Shown here piece by piece: positions 26,249-32,627 of a DNA stretch of 32,640 nt. Location: positions 1 through 32,640 of the IMG/VR virus record IMGVR_UViG_3300006802_000299. One strand, given 5' to 3'. Under the pieces are notes generated by a model, which did not search any database, was not told where the DNA came from, and saw only the letters and a program-made list of their open reading frames with translations. Source of the DNA: a virus. How positions within the stretch are numbered: the first letter of the stretch is position 1; each line of letters begins with the position of its first letter. The position numbers and the translations under genes were made by a program.

Positions 26249-26542
26249 ATGGGAGAGTCGTCGCTAAGATATTTCTCGGACAAGGACTTTAATGTGGAAG
26301 ACCTAAACAATCAATTAACCGAAGTTTCTAAGGAAACTGGAGGAAATTCTCCAAAAGTCCTTAAAATGTATCGTTGGCAGTTTGAGCAAATGAAGTTTTG
26401 GTATGCCGGGCATAAAACCTTGGTTCCAAATGCCGCCGAACCAAAAGACGTAATGATTTTTGGCATGAGGCTAGTTATCATAGAAGATTGGGAAGAGGCA
26501 ATAAAACTCACAAAAAAATATAAAAAAAATATAATAAATTAA
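26249..26542 (+). CDS. Small protein with C-terminal tag (97 aa)
   Basis: Starts MGESSLRYFSDKDFNVEDLN after a purine-rich ribosome site (GAAGGGGAAGGAAAGAAAG). The middle has KMYRWQFEQMKFWYAGH and VMIFGMRLVIIEDW, suggesting a small alpha/beta fold with an exposed aromatic patch. It ends IKLTKKYKKNIIN, a copy of the tag seen in neighbours. Function unknown. The ORF sits between two AT-only gaps. Confidence 0.6.
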   Translation: MGESSLRYFSDKDFNVEDLNNQLTEVSKETGGNSPKVLKMYRWQFEQMKFWYAGHKTLVPNAAEPKDVMIFGMRLVIIEDWEEAIKLTKKYKKNIIN

Positions 26543-26626
26543 AAAAATAAAAAAAAATTAAATGTACAACAAAAAAAGACAAACTTTTAAGCTTGTCAAA
26601 AGTGAAAAGAGTGTTAAGCTGGTAAA
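26543..26626. other. AT-rich gap
   Basis: The gap holds A-rich sequence and a weak possible hairpin, GACAA...TTGTC (26578-26597), with no convincing T-tract. Nothing firm was found. Confidence 0.3.
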
Positions 26627-26797
26627 GTGACAAAAATTTTAACCATATACAGCCCAATGATAGTTTGTGTACTTTATACACTTACTGGAATTGGGTTTTT
26701 GTTTAAGAAGAACTGGCCGTGGGCCATCGTTTGGCTCAGTTATGCAATGGCAAACGTTGGATTGATATGGGCTGCATATCAAGGGGTTCAGAAATGA
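26627..26797 (+). CDS. Two-helix small membrane protein (56 aa)
   Basis: A GTG at 26627 or an ATG at 26657 may start it; neither has a clear ribosome site. The protein has two hydrophobic stretches, about residues 4-26 (ILTIYSPMIVCVLYTL then GIGFLF) and 33-52 (AIVWLSYAMANVGLIWAAY), joined by a KKNWPW turn. That is a membrane hairpin. Its stop overlaps the next start (ATGA). Holins and membrane anti-superinfection peptides look like this, but so do many unrelated phage peptides, so the job is not assigned. Confidence 0.5.
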   Translation: MTKILTIYSPMIVCVLYTLTGIGFLFKKNWPWAIVWLSYAMANVGLIWAAYQGVQK

Positions 26798-27012
26798 GTA
26801 ATTTTGATCCAAATGAATATTCTAAGGTCATAGGAAAGACTGTCCAATTTGAAGAAACCGAAGATCCTCTCGTCCAATTCTTGATAAAGGCAGGCAAATA
26901 TGAAGAAGCTTTAAAACTCAAAACAAAATTATTAATTGATGAATACAAAAAAGTTACGAGTACCAGCGGTGACAATGGAAGACCTGATGAAGACGACGAC
27001 GTTTTTACCTAA
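26794..27012 (+). CDS. Small acidic protein (72 aa)
   Basis: Starts MSNFDPNEYSKVIGKTVQF and is linked to the preceding membrane peptide by an ATGA overlap. A longer reading from 26719 overlaps that gene and is less likely. It has helical segments (VQFLIKAGKYEEALKLKTK, LLIDEYKKV) and an acidic tail (DEDDDVF). A YKK element resembling the recurring tag is internal here and not at the end. Function unknown. Confidence 0.55.
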   Translation: MSNFDPNEYSKVIGKTVQFEETEDPLVQFLIKAGKYEEALKLKTKLLIDEYKKVTSTSGDNGRPDEDDDVFT

Positions 27013-27029
27013 ACAGTCTAGCGGATTAA

Positions 27030-27323
27030 ATGAAAGAGAAGATAAAAGACAAAAGAACGAAGGCTCAGAAGCTTGCAGACAAAAAGTTGAGCAAGAAGTT
27101 CATTCGCGTCCGCAATCTTCTTGAGTCTCGTGGAAAAAAGCTGGCTGTTGATTCAGATAATAAAGAAAAAGAACGCAAAAGGTCATTTGATCGAATTTTA
27201 AAGGACATTGAGGAAATAAAAACAAAAGAAGAGCGCGAAGAATATAAAAAGAATAAAACTCTTTTGAAACAATGGAAACATACAGCAAAATGGATGAAAG
27301 GAGAAAATGACAGTCAATCATAA
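27030..27323 (+). CDS. Small, strongly basic helical protein (97 aa)
   Basis: Begins MKEKIKDKRTKAQKLADKKL and is packed with Lys, Arg and Glu. It probably forms a charged coiled coil or binds nucleic acid. The C-terminal part has TLLKQWKHTAKWMKG, a possible diverged form of the nearby tag with Trp in place of Tyr. It overlaps the next gene by 17 bases. No family was recognised. Confidence 0.5.
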   Translation: MKEKIKDKRTKAQKLADKKLSKKFIRVRNLLESRGKKLAVDSDNKEKERKRSFDRILKDIEEIKTKEEREEYKKNKTLLKQWKHTAKWMKGENDSQS

Positions 27324-27681
27324 TCACACATGCACCATGTCGGGCGCGGCGATACCCGTTGTTCAAAAAGGAGCGTTTTATTACAATCAAGCAAATCAAG
27401 TTGGTGCTAACGTTATGGTTACTGGCATTTACAGTCCATCGAATTTTATTATTGCAATACAGAATGTCACCTTTAAAGAATTTAAAAGAGCGCTCAAACA
27501 TCTCTGCGAAGAACACCGTCTTACCATCATTGACAAGCAAAAATACATTGATAAAGTTCTTTATGGAAAGGAAAAGGAAATCAATATTTATAATATTGAG
27601 TATCACATTACTGATATCAAAGATGTTCGAAAAAAGGCCAAATCAAAAATTGTCGAAAGTTACAAGCTATCAATCAAATGA
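27307..27681 (+). CDS. Unknown protein with C-terminal tag (124 aa)
   Basis: Begins MTVNHNHTCTMSGAAIPVVQ and has a His/Cys-rich start that could bind metal. Middle stretches (VTGIYSPSNFIIAIQNVTF, YDKVLYG-like turn, INIYNIEYHITD) suggest a small alpha/beta domain. It ends SKIVESYKLSIK, a copy of the recurring tag pattern. It overlaps its neighbours at both ends (17 bases before, ATGA after), so it belongs to one operon. Function unknown. Confidence 0.55.
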   Translation: MTVNHNHTCTMSGAAIPVVQKGAFYYNQANQVGANVMVTGIYSPSNFIIAIQNVTFKEFKRALKHLCEEHRLTIIDKQKYIDKVLYGKEKEINIYNIEYHITDIKDVRKKAKSKIVESYKLSIK

Positions 27682-27728
27682 GTCTCACGCAGGAAATGGT
27701 AAAAAAGTTTAAAGATTCAACCAAGTAA
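27678..27728 (+). CDS. Possible 16-residue peptide resembling the tag alone
   Basis: The reading frame MSLTQEMVKKFKDSTK starts inside the previous stop (ATGA) and its stop overlaps the GT2 start (TAATG). It is very short, but both junctions are the tight translational couplings seen elsewhere here. Its sequence is nearly just the recurring tag with Phe for Tyr. It may be a coupling leader, a relic of a tagged gene, or nothing. Confidence 0.3.
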   Translation: MSLTQEMVKKFKDSTK

Positions 27729-28864
27729 TGAAAAAAATTTGCTTAACAATGATAGTCAAGAACGAAGCTCACTGCATTGAGCGTTGTCTTGATAGCGTCA
27801 AGGATTTAGTTGATTATTATTGGATTGACGATACGGGGTCAACTGATAACACAATAGAAGTTATAAATAAGTGGTTCGAGAAGAACAAAATTGAAGACTT
27901 TGTTGTTCATGCAACTGGTTGGGCTGGTTTTGCAGAAAGTCGCACGGCTTGTCTTGTGTGTGCCAAGTCAGCATGGAAAGAGGCGGATTACCTTTTGATG
28001 ATTGACGCTGACGAAATCATTGTATGGAAAGATAAGAAAAGTTTACAAAACGTCCAGCAGTTAAAAGACAGCTTGACTTGCGACCTCTACGATATTCGTA
28101 CGGTGATGGCGGGATCAGTTTATGTTCGTCCACAACTCACGAAAGCCAACAAGGGTTTTGTCTATGAAGGTGTAGTTCATGAATTTTTGAGCGACAAGCA
28201 CGACAAAATTGAAACAAGAGGAATCATCGAGGAATTCATCAATAAACCAATTCAAGATTCCGCCCGCAACAAAGACCCTGAGAAATTCAAGAAAGACGCA
28301 GAAGTTTTAGCCAAGGCACTAGAAAATGAGAATGATCGTTTTCTTAGAACACGCTATCGTTTTTATCTGGCTCAATGCTTGAGGGACAGTGGCGACATGG
28401 CGGGCGCATTATACAATTACCAAAAGAGAGCGGAGATGGGAGGTTGGGAAGAGGAAGTTTATTGGAGTCTTTATCAAGCGGCACGAATCAAGGAGCATTT
28501 GGGTTGCGAACACGAGGATGTTATTCAGACATACTTGAAGGCTTACGAAAGCGCACCCCATCGATCAGAAGCTTTACACGGCGCAGCTAAGTGCGCAAGA
28601 GAGAATAAAATGTATCAGCAAGCATATATTTATTCCAAATTCGCCTTGCCCATCCAAATGCCCCAGAACGCCCTCTTCACAGACTCCCATGTATATTCAT
28701 ACGCACTACTAGACGAGTATTCTATTGCAGCTTTCTATACTGGACGCCCAAAGGAAAGCTTAGAGGCTTGTAAGATTTTATTGAAAGAAAAGAAGTTCCC
28801 GCCCGAGCAGGAAGAAAGAATCAAAAGAAACATGCAATTTGCAGTGGAGGCAATGAATGAATGA
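27728..28864 (+). CDS. GT2-family glycosyltransferase with helical repeat tail
   Basis: 378 residues. The GT-A fold is clear: N-terminal TMIVKNEA (7-14), DDTGSTDNT (34-42) and the metal/nucleotide-sugar DxD as DADE (93-96). The C-terminal ~150 residues are helix pairs with TPR-like spacing (RTRYRFYLAQCLRDSGDMAG, then YWSLYQAARIKEH), as in several GT2 proteins with SPW/TPR tails. It probably adds a sugar to phage or host surface, DNA or protein; the acceptor is unknown. It lies downstream of a GT9 gene, suggesting a short glycosylation set. The stop overlaps the next start. Confidence 0.85.
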   Translation: MKKICLTMIVKNEAHCIERCLDSVKDLVDYYWIDDTGSTDNTIEVINKWFEKNKIEDFVVHATGWAGFAESRTACLVCAKSAWKEADYLLMIDADEIIVWKDKKSLQNVQQLKDSLTCDLYDIRTVMAGSVYVRPQLTKANKGFVYEGVVHEFLSDKHDKIETRGIIEEFINKPIQDSARNKDPEKFKKDAEVLAKALENENDRFLRTRYRFYLAQCLRDSGDMAGALYNYQKRAEMGGWEEEVYWSLYQAARIKEHLGCEHEDVIQTYLKAYESAPHRSEALHGAAKCARENKMYQQAYIYSKFALPIQMPQNALFTDSHVYSYALLDEYSIAAFYTGRPKESLEACKILLKEKKFPPEQEERIKRNMQFAVEAMNE

Positions 28865-29036
28865 TGATTTGTCTGCAAAATTTAAAGTCAAATTAGATGA
28901 TACTTCCGATACGTATACAGAAGTAAGATTTAAATTCTGCGACGAAACAGGACAAATGACATGGGAAATTTTAAACAAAGATGAAGAACCCAAAGCCCTC
29001 GTCAAAAGATATAAACAATATATCAGAAGCAGTTGA
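28857..29036 (+). CDS. Small protein with C-terminal tag (59 aa)
   Basis: The ATG at 28857 overlaps the end of GT2. The protein begins MNDDLSAKFKVKLDDTSDT and has a beta-hairpin look (YTEVRFKFCDET, MTWEILNKDE). It ends KALVKRYKQYIRSS, one of the cleanest copies of the recurring L-V-K-x-Y-K tag. A small beta domain plus tag is all that can be said. Confidence 0.55.
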   Translation: MNDDLSAKFKVKLDDTSDTYTEVRFKFCDETGQMTWEILNKDEEPKALVKRYKQYIRSS

Positions 29037-29040
29037 CAAC

Positions 29041-29172
29041 ATGGCTGACGAATTACAAGTAGCTATAGAAGCGAAAGCATGGAGAACTGTTTTTGCTGGT
29101 TTGTTGAATAGAAATTCGAAAGAGCTAGTTAGATTATACAGGGAGTCTCTCAATGACAGAAAAGGAATATAA
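29041..29172 (+). CDS. Small tagged protein (43 aa)
   Basis: ATG 29041 follows the previous stop by four bases. An in-frame ATG at 28981 would overlap that gene by 56 bases and is less likely. The whole protein is a short helix plus ELVRLYRESLNDRKGI; residues LLNRNSKELVRLYRESL align with LLLNPKELTRKYKESL at the end of the leftward gene at 31319. It overlaps the next gene by 20 bases. Function unknown. Confidence 0.5.
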   Translation: MADELQVAIEAKAWRTVFAGLLNRNSKELVRLYRESLNDRKGI

Positions 29173-29668
29173 AGAATTAAGAAAAAGATGCGATGGCAAC
29201 CCTATTCGCTTGCATAAAGAATTGAATAATATGTCAATGGGGGACCGTATTGATTATAAGCGTCTTGACGCACCAAGAATCAAAAAAGAGCAAGAGGCTG
29301 AATTAGCTGCGTTTAAATCGTGGGCTAAAACAGAACCAACGGCCTCAGAAGAAATCAACGACCCAAGAGATGATATACGTGGCTGTACGGGTTGTTCACC
29401 GCCTCACTGTCCAAGTTGTGATTATTTGTATTCAATTGAAAATACATTTACTTTAGATGATCTTGCAGAGATGCAAAAAAAACAAATGGCCATCAACAGG
29501 AAAATAAAATCAAGAAATGATAAGATTGATATAATTTCTCTTGGGGACACTGTTAAAGATGCGGTAAATAAAGTCATCAATCAAAAGATAGCATCTCAAA
29601 AAATTAAAGTCCATTCAGAACGGAAAAAAATAATCAAACAATACAAAAAATGTATAAAAAAAGTGTAA
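29153..29668 (+). CDS. Cys-cluster protein with C-terminal tag (171 aa)
   Basis: A Lys-rich helical protein beginning MTEKEYKELRKRCDGNPIRL. The middle has a CX2C-X4-CX2C metal site (CTGCSPPHCPSC, about residues 78-89). It ends SERKKIIKQYKKCIKKV, matching the recurring tag. It might bind nucleic acid through the zinc site. A GTGTAAT, like part of the leftward late site, covers its stop at 29663-29669, possibly by chance. Confidence 0.6.
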   Translation: MTEKEYKELRKRCDGNPIRLHKELNNMSMGDRIDYKRLDAPRIKKEQEAELAAFKSWAKTEPTASEEINDPRDDIRGCTGCSPPHCPSCDYLYSIENTFTLDDLAEMQKKQMAINRKIKSRNDKIDIISLGDTVKDAVNKVINQKIASQKIKVHSERKKIIKQYKKCIKKV

Positions 29669-29684
29669 TTCTTGGTGTACAGGA

Positions 29685-30062
29685 ATGCACAAAGGCAACT
29701 TTATTCAAAAAGAGTTAAAATACGCCATCCTTACTGACGTAGCAAGTAAATATTGGTGTTACGCTATTTCTTACGTTGACCCTGATAATGCTGATGACAA
29801 TATTGCTGATATTATTGAGCAATACAGCATGATTGATTATCGAAATACCTCATTTTTTCGCAAAATAATCCAAAAGAAGGATCATGAATTCCTTTTTAAA
29901 GAATTAAAAATACACAACGGGATATTTGCTGAACCAAAACGCTGTTACGCCGTCCCTCTTTCTATTAATGAATACGAAGCTTGTAAAATATTTTTGGGTG
30001 TTGCTCTTAAAAGCGATATAATAGAGTACGTTCAAAAATACAAGACATGCTTGAAGAAATAG
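29685..30062 (+). CDS. Unknown protein with C-terminal tag (125 aa)
   Basis: Begins MHKGNFIQKELKYAILTDVA, with a mixed alpha/beta pattern and many aromatics (KYWCYAISYVDPD). It ends DIIEYVQKYKTCLKK, an extended version of the recurring tag. It overlaps the following gene by 16 bases. No motif allows a function. Confidence 0.55.
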   Translation: MHKGNFIQKELKYAILTDVASKYWCYAISYVDPDNADDNIADIIEQYSMIDYRNTSFFRKIIQKKDHEFLFKELKIHNGIFAEPKRCYAVPLSINEYEACKIFLGVALKSDIIEYVQKYKTCLKK

Positions 30063-30541
30063 AATTTAATAAACTGCCTACAGATGAAAAGATCAACATC
30101 TGTAACAAAACTCAGCGCGTTCTCAAAACACACTTCCCAGATAGCGAATTTACCTTGCGCTCCAACAATCTGGAAAAGGGGCTGGAGTTCTATCGTAAAC
30201 TAATTGACGATTTCAAAGGGTGCTGTATTGTCGATAGGAACGCAGTTGTCTTCTACAAGATCAGCGACATCACAGACTTCTACGATAAAAATGGAGAATT
30301 CAGGAAACTAAGAGAAGCTTCTCACAATCCTTATGGTAATTGTATGTTTGTTGATTTTCTTGTTGCTGATTTTAATGAGGATAATGTTGAGGATTTAAAA
30401 GAATTTTTCTTTCGTCCTTGGCGCGTTGAATACTATATGATGCTAAGACGCGGCGAAGTCATATTAAAGACCCGCCGCGACCTAGAAGTTTTAGCTAAAA
30501 GAGTTTCTACTTACCAGCTTATAAGTTCTCTAGCCTCTTAA
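30047..30541 (+). CDS. Unknown phage protein (164 aa)
   Basis: The N-terminal half has helix followed by strand elements, then a well-defined alpha/beta stretch (CIVDRNAVVFYKISDITDFY, NCMFVDFLVADFNEDN). Its C-terminus (LEVLAKRVSTYQLISSLAS) lacks the tag of its neighbours. It converges with the PhoH gene; the two overlap by 23 bases. It may be a small enzyme or a phage regulator, but no family was recognised. Confidence 0.55.
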   Translation: MLEEIEFNKLPTDEKINICNKTQRVLKTHFPDSEFTLRSNNLEKGLEFYRKLIDDFKGCCIVDRNAVVFYKISDITDFYDKNGEFRKLREASHNPYGNCMFVDFLVADFNEDNVEDLKEFFFRPWRVEYYMMLRRGEVILKTRRDLEVLAKRVSTYQLISSLAS

Positions 30542-31292
30542 CGATATATTTGACCAATTCGGACCTCATAATATCTTCCTCGTCAAATTGGAACGTGTAG
30601 ATGCCGTGATCCAATGCTTCCCTATCGTGTTCGAATAGATTGTATAATTTTTGGAATCCACCAGCCTTGCCATTCAAGTCGGTCTGTTTAGGATCAGCGC
30701 AAATAAAACAACGGGTGAAATGACCCAATCTAGTAATAGTTGTGACTAATTCTTTTTCTGTGCTATTTTGTGCTTCGTCTAGGATGATAGCTTTTGCATT
30801 CCAGTTAAGCCCTCTGATATAGTTGATAGGCATACAATGGATTCTAGAGTCATCTATGAGTTTTTTCTGGTCGCCTGATGATAATAGCTCATTCATTTTA
30901 TCCCAGAATGGAGCGTTATAGACGGCCATCTTTTCTTCTGCGGAACCGGGCAAGAAACCAATTCCAGCATCAGACGATTCAACTGCGGATCTTAAATAAC
31001 AAATGTCGGAAATTTTTCTTTGATTAAGTAGATGAAGGCTTACGTAGGATGCAAGTAAAGTCTTTGCTGTACCGGCAGGCCCGTTTACAAACATGACGCG
31101 CATGTTTTTTTGCATTGCAAGATCAATGAAACGCTCTTGATTTAGTGTCCAATCAAGGTCGCGGATGTTGAGATCGCATTTGATCTTGTCGCGCTGCCAA
31201 ACGTATGGAGACTGGTCCTTGTTTTCATTATTAACCACTTCAGGCTTTTTGGCCTTAGTGCCGCCACGAGGAGATGATTTCTTCGCAGGCAT
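30519..31292 (-). CDS. phoH: PhoH-like ATPase
   Basis: 257 residues, a common size for phage PhoH. It has Walker A GPAGTAKT (71-78), LRSAVESSDAGIGFLPGS-type middle motif, and Walker B ILDEAQN (about 170-176), followed by ITRLG and DPKQTD, all family hallmarks. A basic Lys-rich N-terminus (MPAKKSSPRGG) is extra. PhoH-like proteins are common in marine phages and act as nucleotide-binding, possibly RNA-linked ATPases; their role in phage is not settled. The gene is last in a leftward set whose start has a TTACACGTCA site, so it might have its own promoter. Confidence 0.88.
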   Translation of the reverse strand: MPAKKSSPRGGTKAKKPEVVNNENKDQSPYVWQRDKIKCDLNIRDLDWTLNQERFIDLAMQKNMRVMFVNGPAGTAKTLLASYVSLHLLNQRKISDICYLRSAVESSDAGIGFLPGSAEEKMAVYNAPFWDKMNELLSSGDQKKLIDDSRIHCMPINYIRGLNWNAKAIILDEAQNSTEKELVTTITRLGHFTRCFICADPKQTDLNGKAGGFQKLYNLFEHDREALDHGIYTFQFDEEDIMRSELVKYIVKRLENL

Positions 31293-31300
31293 GTAATAAG

Positions 31301-31312
31301 TATTACACGTCA
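31301..31312 (-). promoter_or_regulatory. TTACACGTCA site before phoH (site g)
   Basis: The minus strand reads TGACGTGTAATA and ends 8 nt before the ATG at 31292. It matches the late-site family at nine of ten core positions and lies outside the virion cluster. Confidence 0.45.
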
Positions 31313-31318
31313 GACGGG

Positions 31319-31531
31319 TTATTGGGAAGGCTTTTCGAGCGACTCTTTATATTTGCGCGTTAGTTCTTTAGGGTTTAGCAGCAATTGAACTAAAAATTTA
31401 GCCATTTCAACTTGCTTCTGACTAGTTAAACTAGAAAAGATATAAGGGGCTGTCAAAATACCAGCATCATCCAGTATCTTGGTCGCTTTAGCAGATAAAG
31501 GGTACCCTATATTAGCTTTTGCATTTGCCAT
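31319..31531 (-). CDS. Small helical protein with C-terminal tag (70 aa)
   Basis: The ATG at 31531 is preferred over a TTG at 31570; it overlaps the previous gene by 20 bases. The protein begins MANAKANIGYPLSAKATKIL and has a helix pair (IFSSLTSQKQVEMAKFLVQL). It ends NPKELTRKYKESLEKPSQ, the fullest copy of the recurring tag, shared with the rightward gene at 29041. It lies with its tagged neighbour and PhoH in one leftward operon. Function unknown. Confidence 0.55.
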   Translation of the reverse strand: MANAKANIGYPLSAKATKILDDAGILTAPYIFSSLTSQKQVEMAKFLVQLLLNPKELTRKYKESLEKPSQ

Positions 31532-31763
31532 ACATTTTTTTGTATTTTTTAGCCAGATCGCGCCGATCAAGCATCAAAAGGTCGTCAATCTTTCTATCGA
31601 TTTCAGGAGAAAACATAATGTCAGCGGCCGTTTGATTGCCTAAAACTTTTGATATAACAGGACCAAGACAATTAGCAAAAGATTTTTGGGCACTTTGGGC
31701 TGAAACGCCTACCTTGCCAATAGCCTTAACTAGCTCTATTTGTTCTTTGGTACTAAGATTCAT
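31512..31763 (-). CDS. Small protein resembling the capsid N-terminal arm, with C-terminal tag (83 aa)
   Basis: Residues 4-42 (STKEQIELVKAIGKVGVSAQ and on to LGPVISKVLG) line up with residues 10-50 of the major capsid protein (ETPQQIALVNAIG...LGPVIQKVL), with matches clustered in I-x-LV-x-AIG, AQ, A-x-LGPVI-x-KVL. The remainder is new: a helix and the tag RRDLAKKYKKMYG. It lies in the leftward PhoH group, away from the capsid gene. It may be a partial duplicate that competes with, or steers, the capsid arm. The homology is judged by eye. Confidence 0.65.
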   Translation of the reverse strand: MNLSTKEQIELVKAIGKVGVSAQSAQKSFANCLGPVISKVLGNQTAADIMFSPEIDRKIDDLLMLDRRDLAKKYKKMYGKCKS

Positions 31764-32049
31764 CTTTTTTTCGACGATAGTAAGTCCGCTTGTATTCTTT
31801 GGTTTTGTCCAAATTCTGCTGCTGCCACTCGACTACCTGCTTGGTAATTCGCGCTTTATTCCTTTGGTAATGTTCCGCCGCTGCTTTCTTTTCGCATATT
31901 TTACACGCGTAACGATAGCCGTCTTTATTTTTGGCATTCTTAGAAAACTTTTCAAATGGTAATAGTTGAAGACATTTAGTACACTGTTTTACACTAACGT
32001 CTTCATTCAAACTAGAGAATTCAATAGAATTAGATGCTTCTTCGTTCAT
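31753..32049 (-). CDS. Zinc-binding phage protein like the endonuclease VII N-terminal region (98 aa)
   Basis: Residues 23-26 (CTKC) and 46-49 (CKIC) give a CXXC...CXXC site in the pattern CTKC-LQLLPFEKFSKN, DGYRYACKIC, then a long basic helix AEHYQRNKARITK. This pattern is typical of a zinc-ribbon seen at the N-terminus of phage recombination endonuclease VII-type or HNH-linked proteins, but no nuclease half follows. It overlaps the next gene by 11 bases. It probably binds nucleic acid. The upstream AT-rich region has TATAATAA but no certain promoter. Confidence 0.7.
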   Translation of the reverse strand: MNEEASNSIEFSSLNEDVSVKQCTKCLQLLPFEKFSKNAKNKDGYRYACKICEKKAAAEHYQRNKARITKQVVEWQQQNLDKTKEYKRTYYRRKKDES

Positions 32050-32440
32050 GATATTTATTTATTGATTATTAATAATTTATTATATGAGATTTTAAGAAAA
32101 TGTTCTAGTTTATTTGTGTTGGTGTTTTTGGCATATTTTTTTGTTGGGTTTTTGATTTTTTTGTGTTGAGTTGGGGTTTTTGGGTTATTTTGTTTTATTT
32201 ATGATGGGTTTATGATGAGTTGGATTTTAAGATAATATCTGGACAAATCCTCGGGGCCATATAAGTAAGCGTCCCCCCGCCCGTTGTCAAAGCTCCACGG
32301 CATGTTTTTTTCAATAATAGGGGTGGGGGTCAATAATAGGGGTGGCTCCCGCTCGACGTAAGTGCTTGGCTATCAATGAGTTACAAAAGCATCAGCAAGT
32401 ATCATGCCAAAAAAAAATAAAAATAAATTCACACAAGGGG
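32050..32440. other. Non-coding stretch: AT-rich leader, T/G-rich tract, then GC-richer segment
   Basis: No convincing gene was found. From 32050 to 32090 it is AT-rich and holds TATAATAA in the leftward direction. From about 32092 to 32220 the plus strand is nearly only T and G, with long T runs. From about 32240 it turns GC-richer, with C6 and G5 runs and a pair of 16-bp direct repeats. This sharp change could mark a control region, an origin-like feature or a join in the assembly. Confidence 0.6.
32311..32345. repeat. Two 16-bp direct repeats, period 19 bp
   Basis: TCAATAATAGGGGTGG occurs at 32311-32326 and again at 32330-32345, separated by GGG. The arrangement resembles a paired protein-binding site. 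No other copy was noticed in the window. Confidence 0.75.
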
Positions 32441-32468
32441 TTGACATATGGCTGGGATGTGGTAATAT
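32441..32468 (+). promoter_or_regulatory. Strong sigma-70-type promoter
   Basis: TTGACA (32441-32446, a perfect -35) is followed after 16 bases by TAATAT (32463-32468, a near -10). A start seven bases on would fall at 32475, the first base of the ORF's ATG. It is the best sigma-70-like promoter in the window. TTGAC reappears at the last five bases, perhaps the next promoter. Confidence 0.7.
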
Positions 32469-32474
32469 CTATGC

Positions 32475-32627
32475 ATGGTTAAGAACGAAATAGATTGGTT
32501 CGCGAAAGCGGAAGCAGACTTCGGTGTGGACGTTGTGGACGAGTGGTGCGGGGCGGTTGCTCTGGACTTCGATCCCGACGAGTTCGACGAGGGCTGCTAC
32601 AACGCGGTTCGCGACGGCGAGGTGTAA
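32475..32627 (+). CDS. Small acidic protein, apparently leaderless (50 aa)
   Basis: MVKNEIDWFAKAEADFGVDV... is a 50-residue protein rich in Asp and Glu (DPDEFDEG near the end) with two cysteines. It has no ribosome site. The promoter places the RNA 5' end at or very near the ATG, so a leaderless message is likely. Its codons are much richer in G and C than the phage genes around it. Its net charge recalls DNA-mimic or inhibitor proteins, but nothing else supports that. It may be a phage early gene or foreign sequence joined on. Confidence 0.55.
   Translation: MVKNEIDWFAKAEADFGVDVVDEWCGAVALDFDPDEFDEGCYNAVRDGEV

Noticed and set aside
26578-26597. Possible terminator hairpin
   Set aside because: The stem is only five pairs with a mismatch above, and no T-tract follows.
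27100-27606. Leftward 168-residue ORF
   Set aside because: It lies antisense to two overlapping rightward genes with good starts and coupled junctions, and its composition is that of antisense AT-rich coding sequence.
29663-29669. Rightward GTGTAAT as a late-site copy
   Set aside because: It coincides with the Val codon and TAA stop of a gene and lacks the outer bases. Chance is likely.
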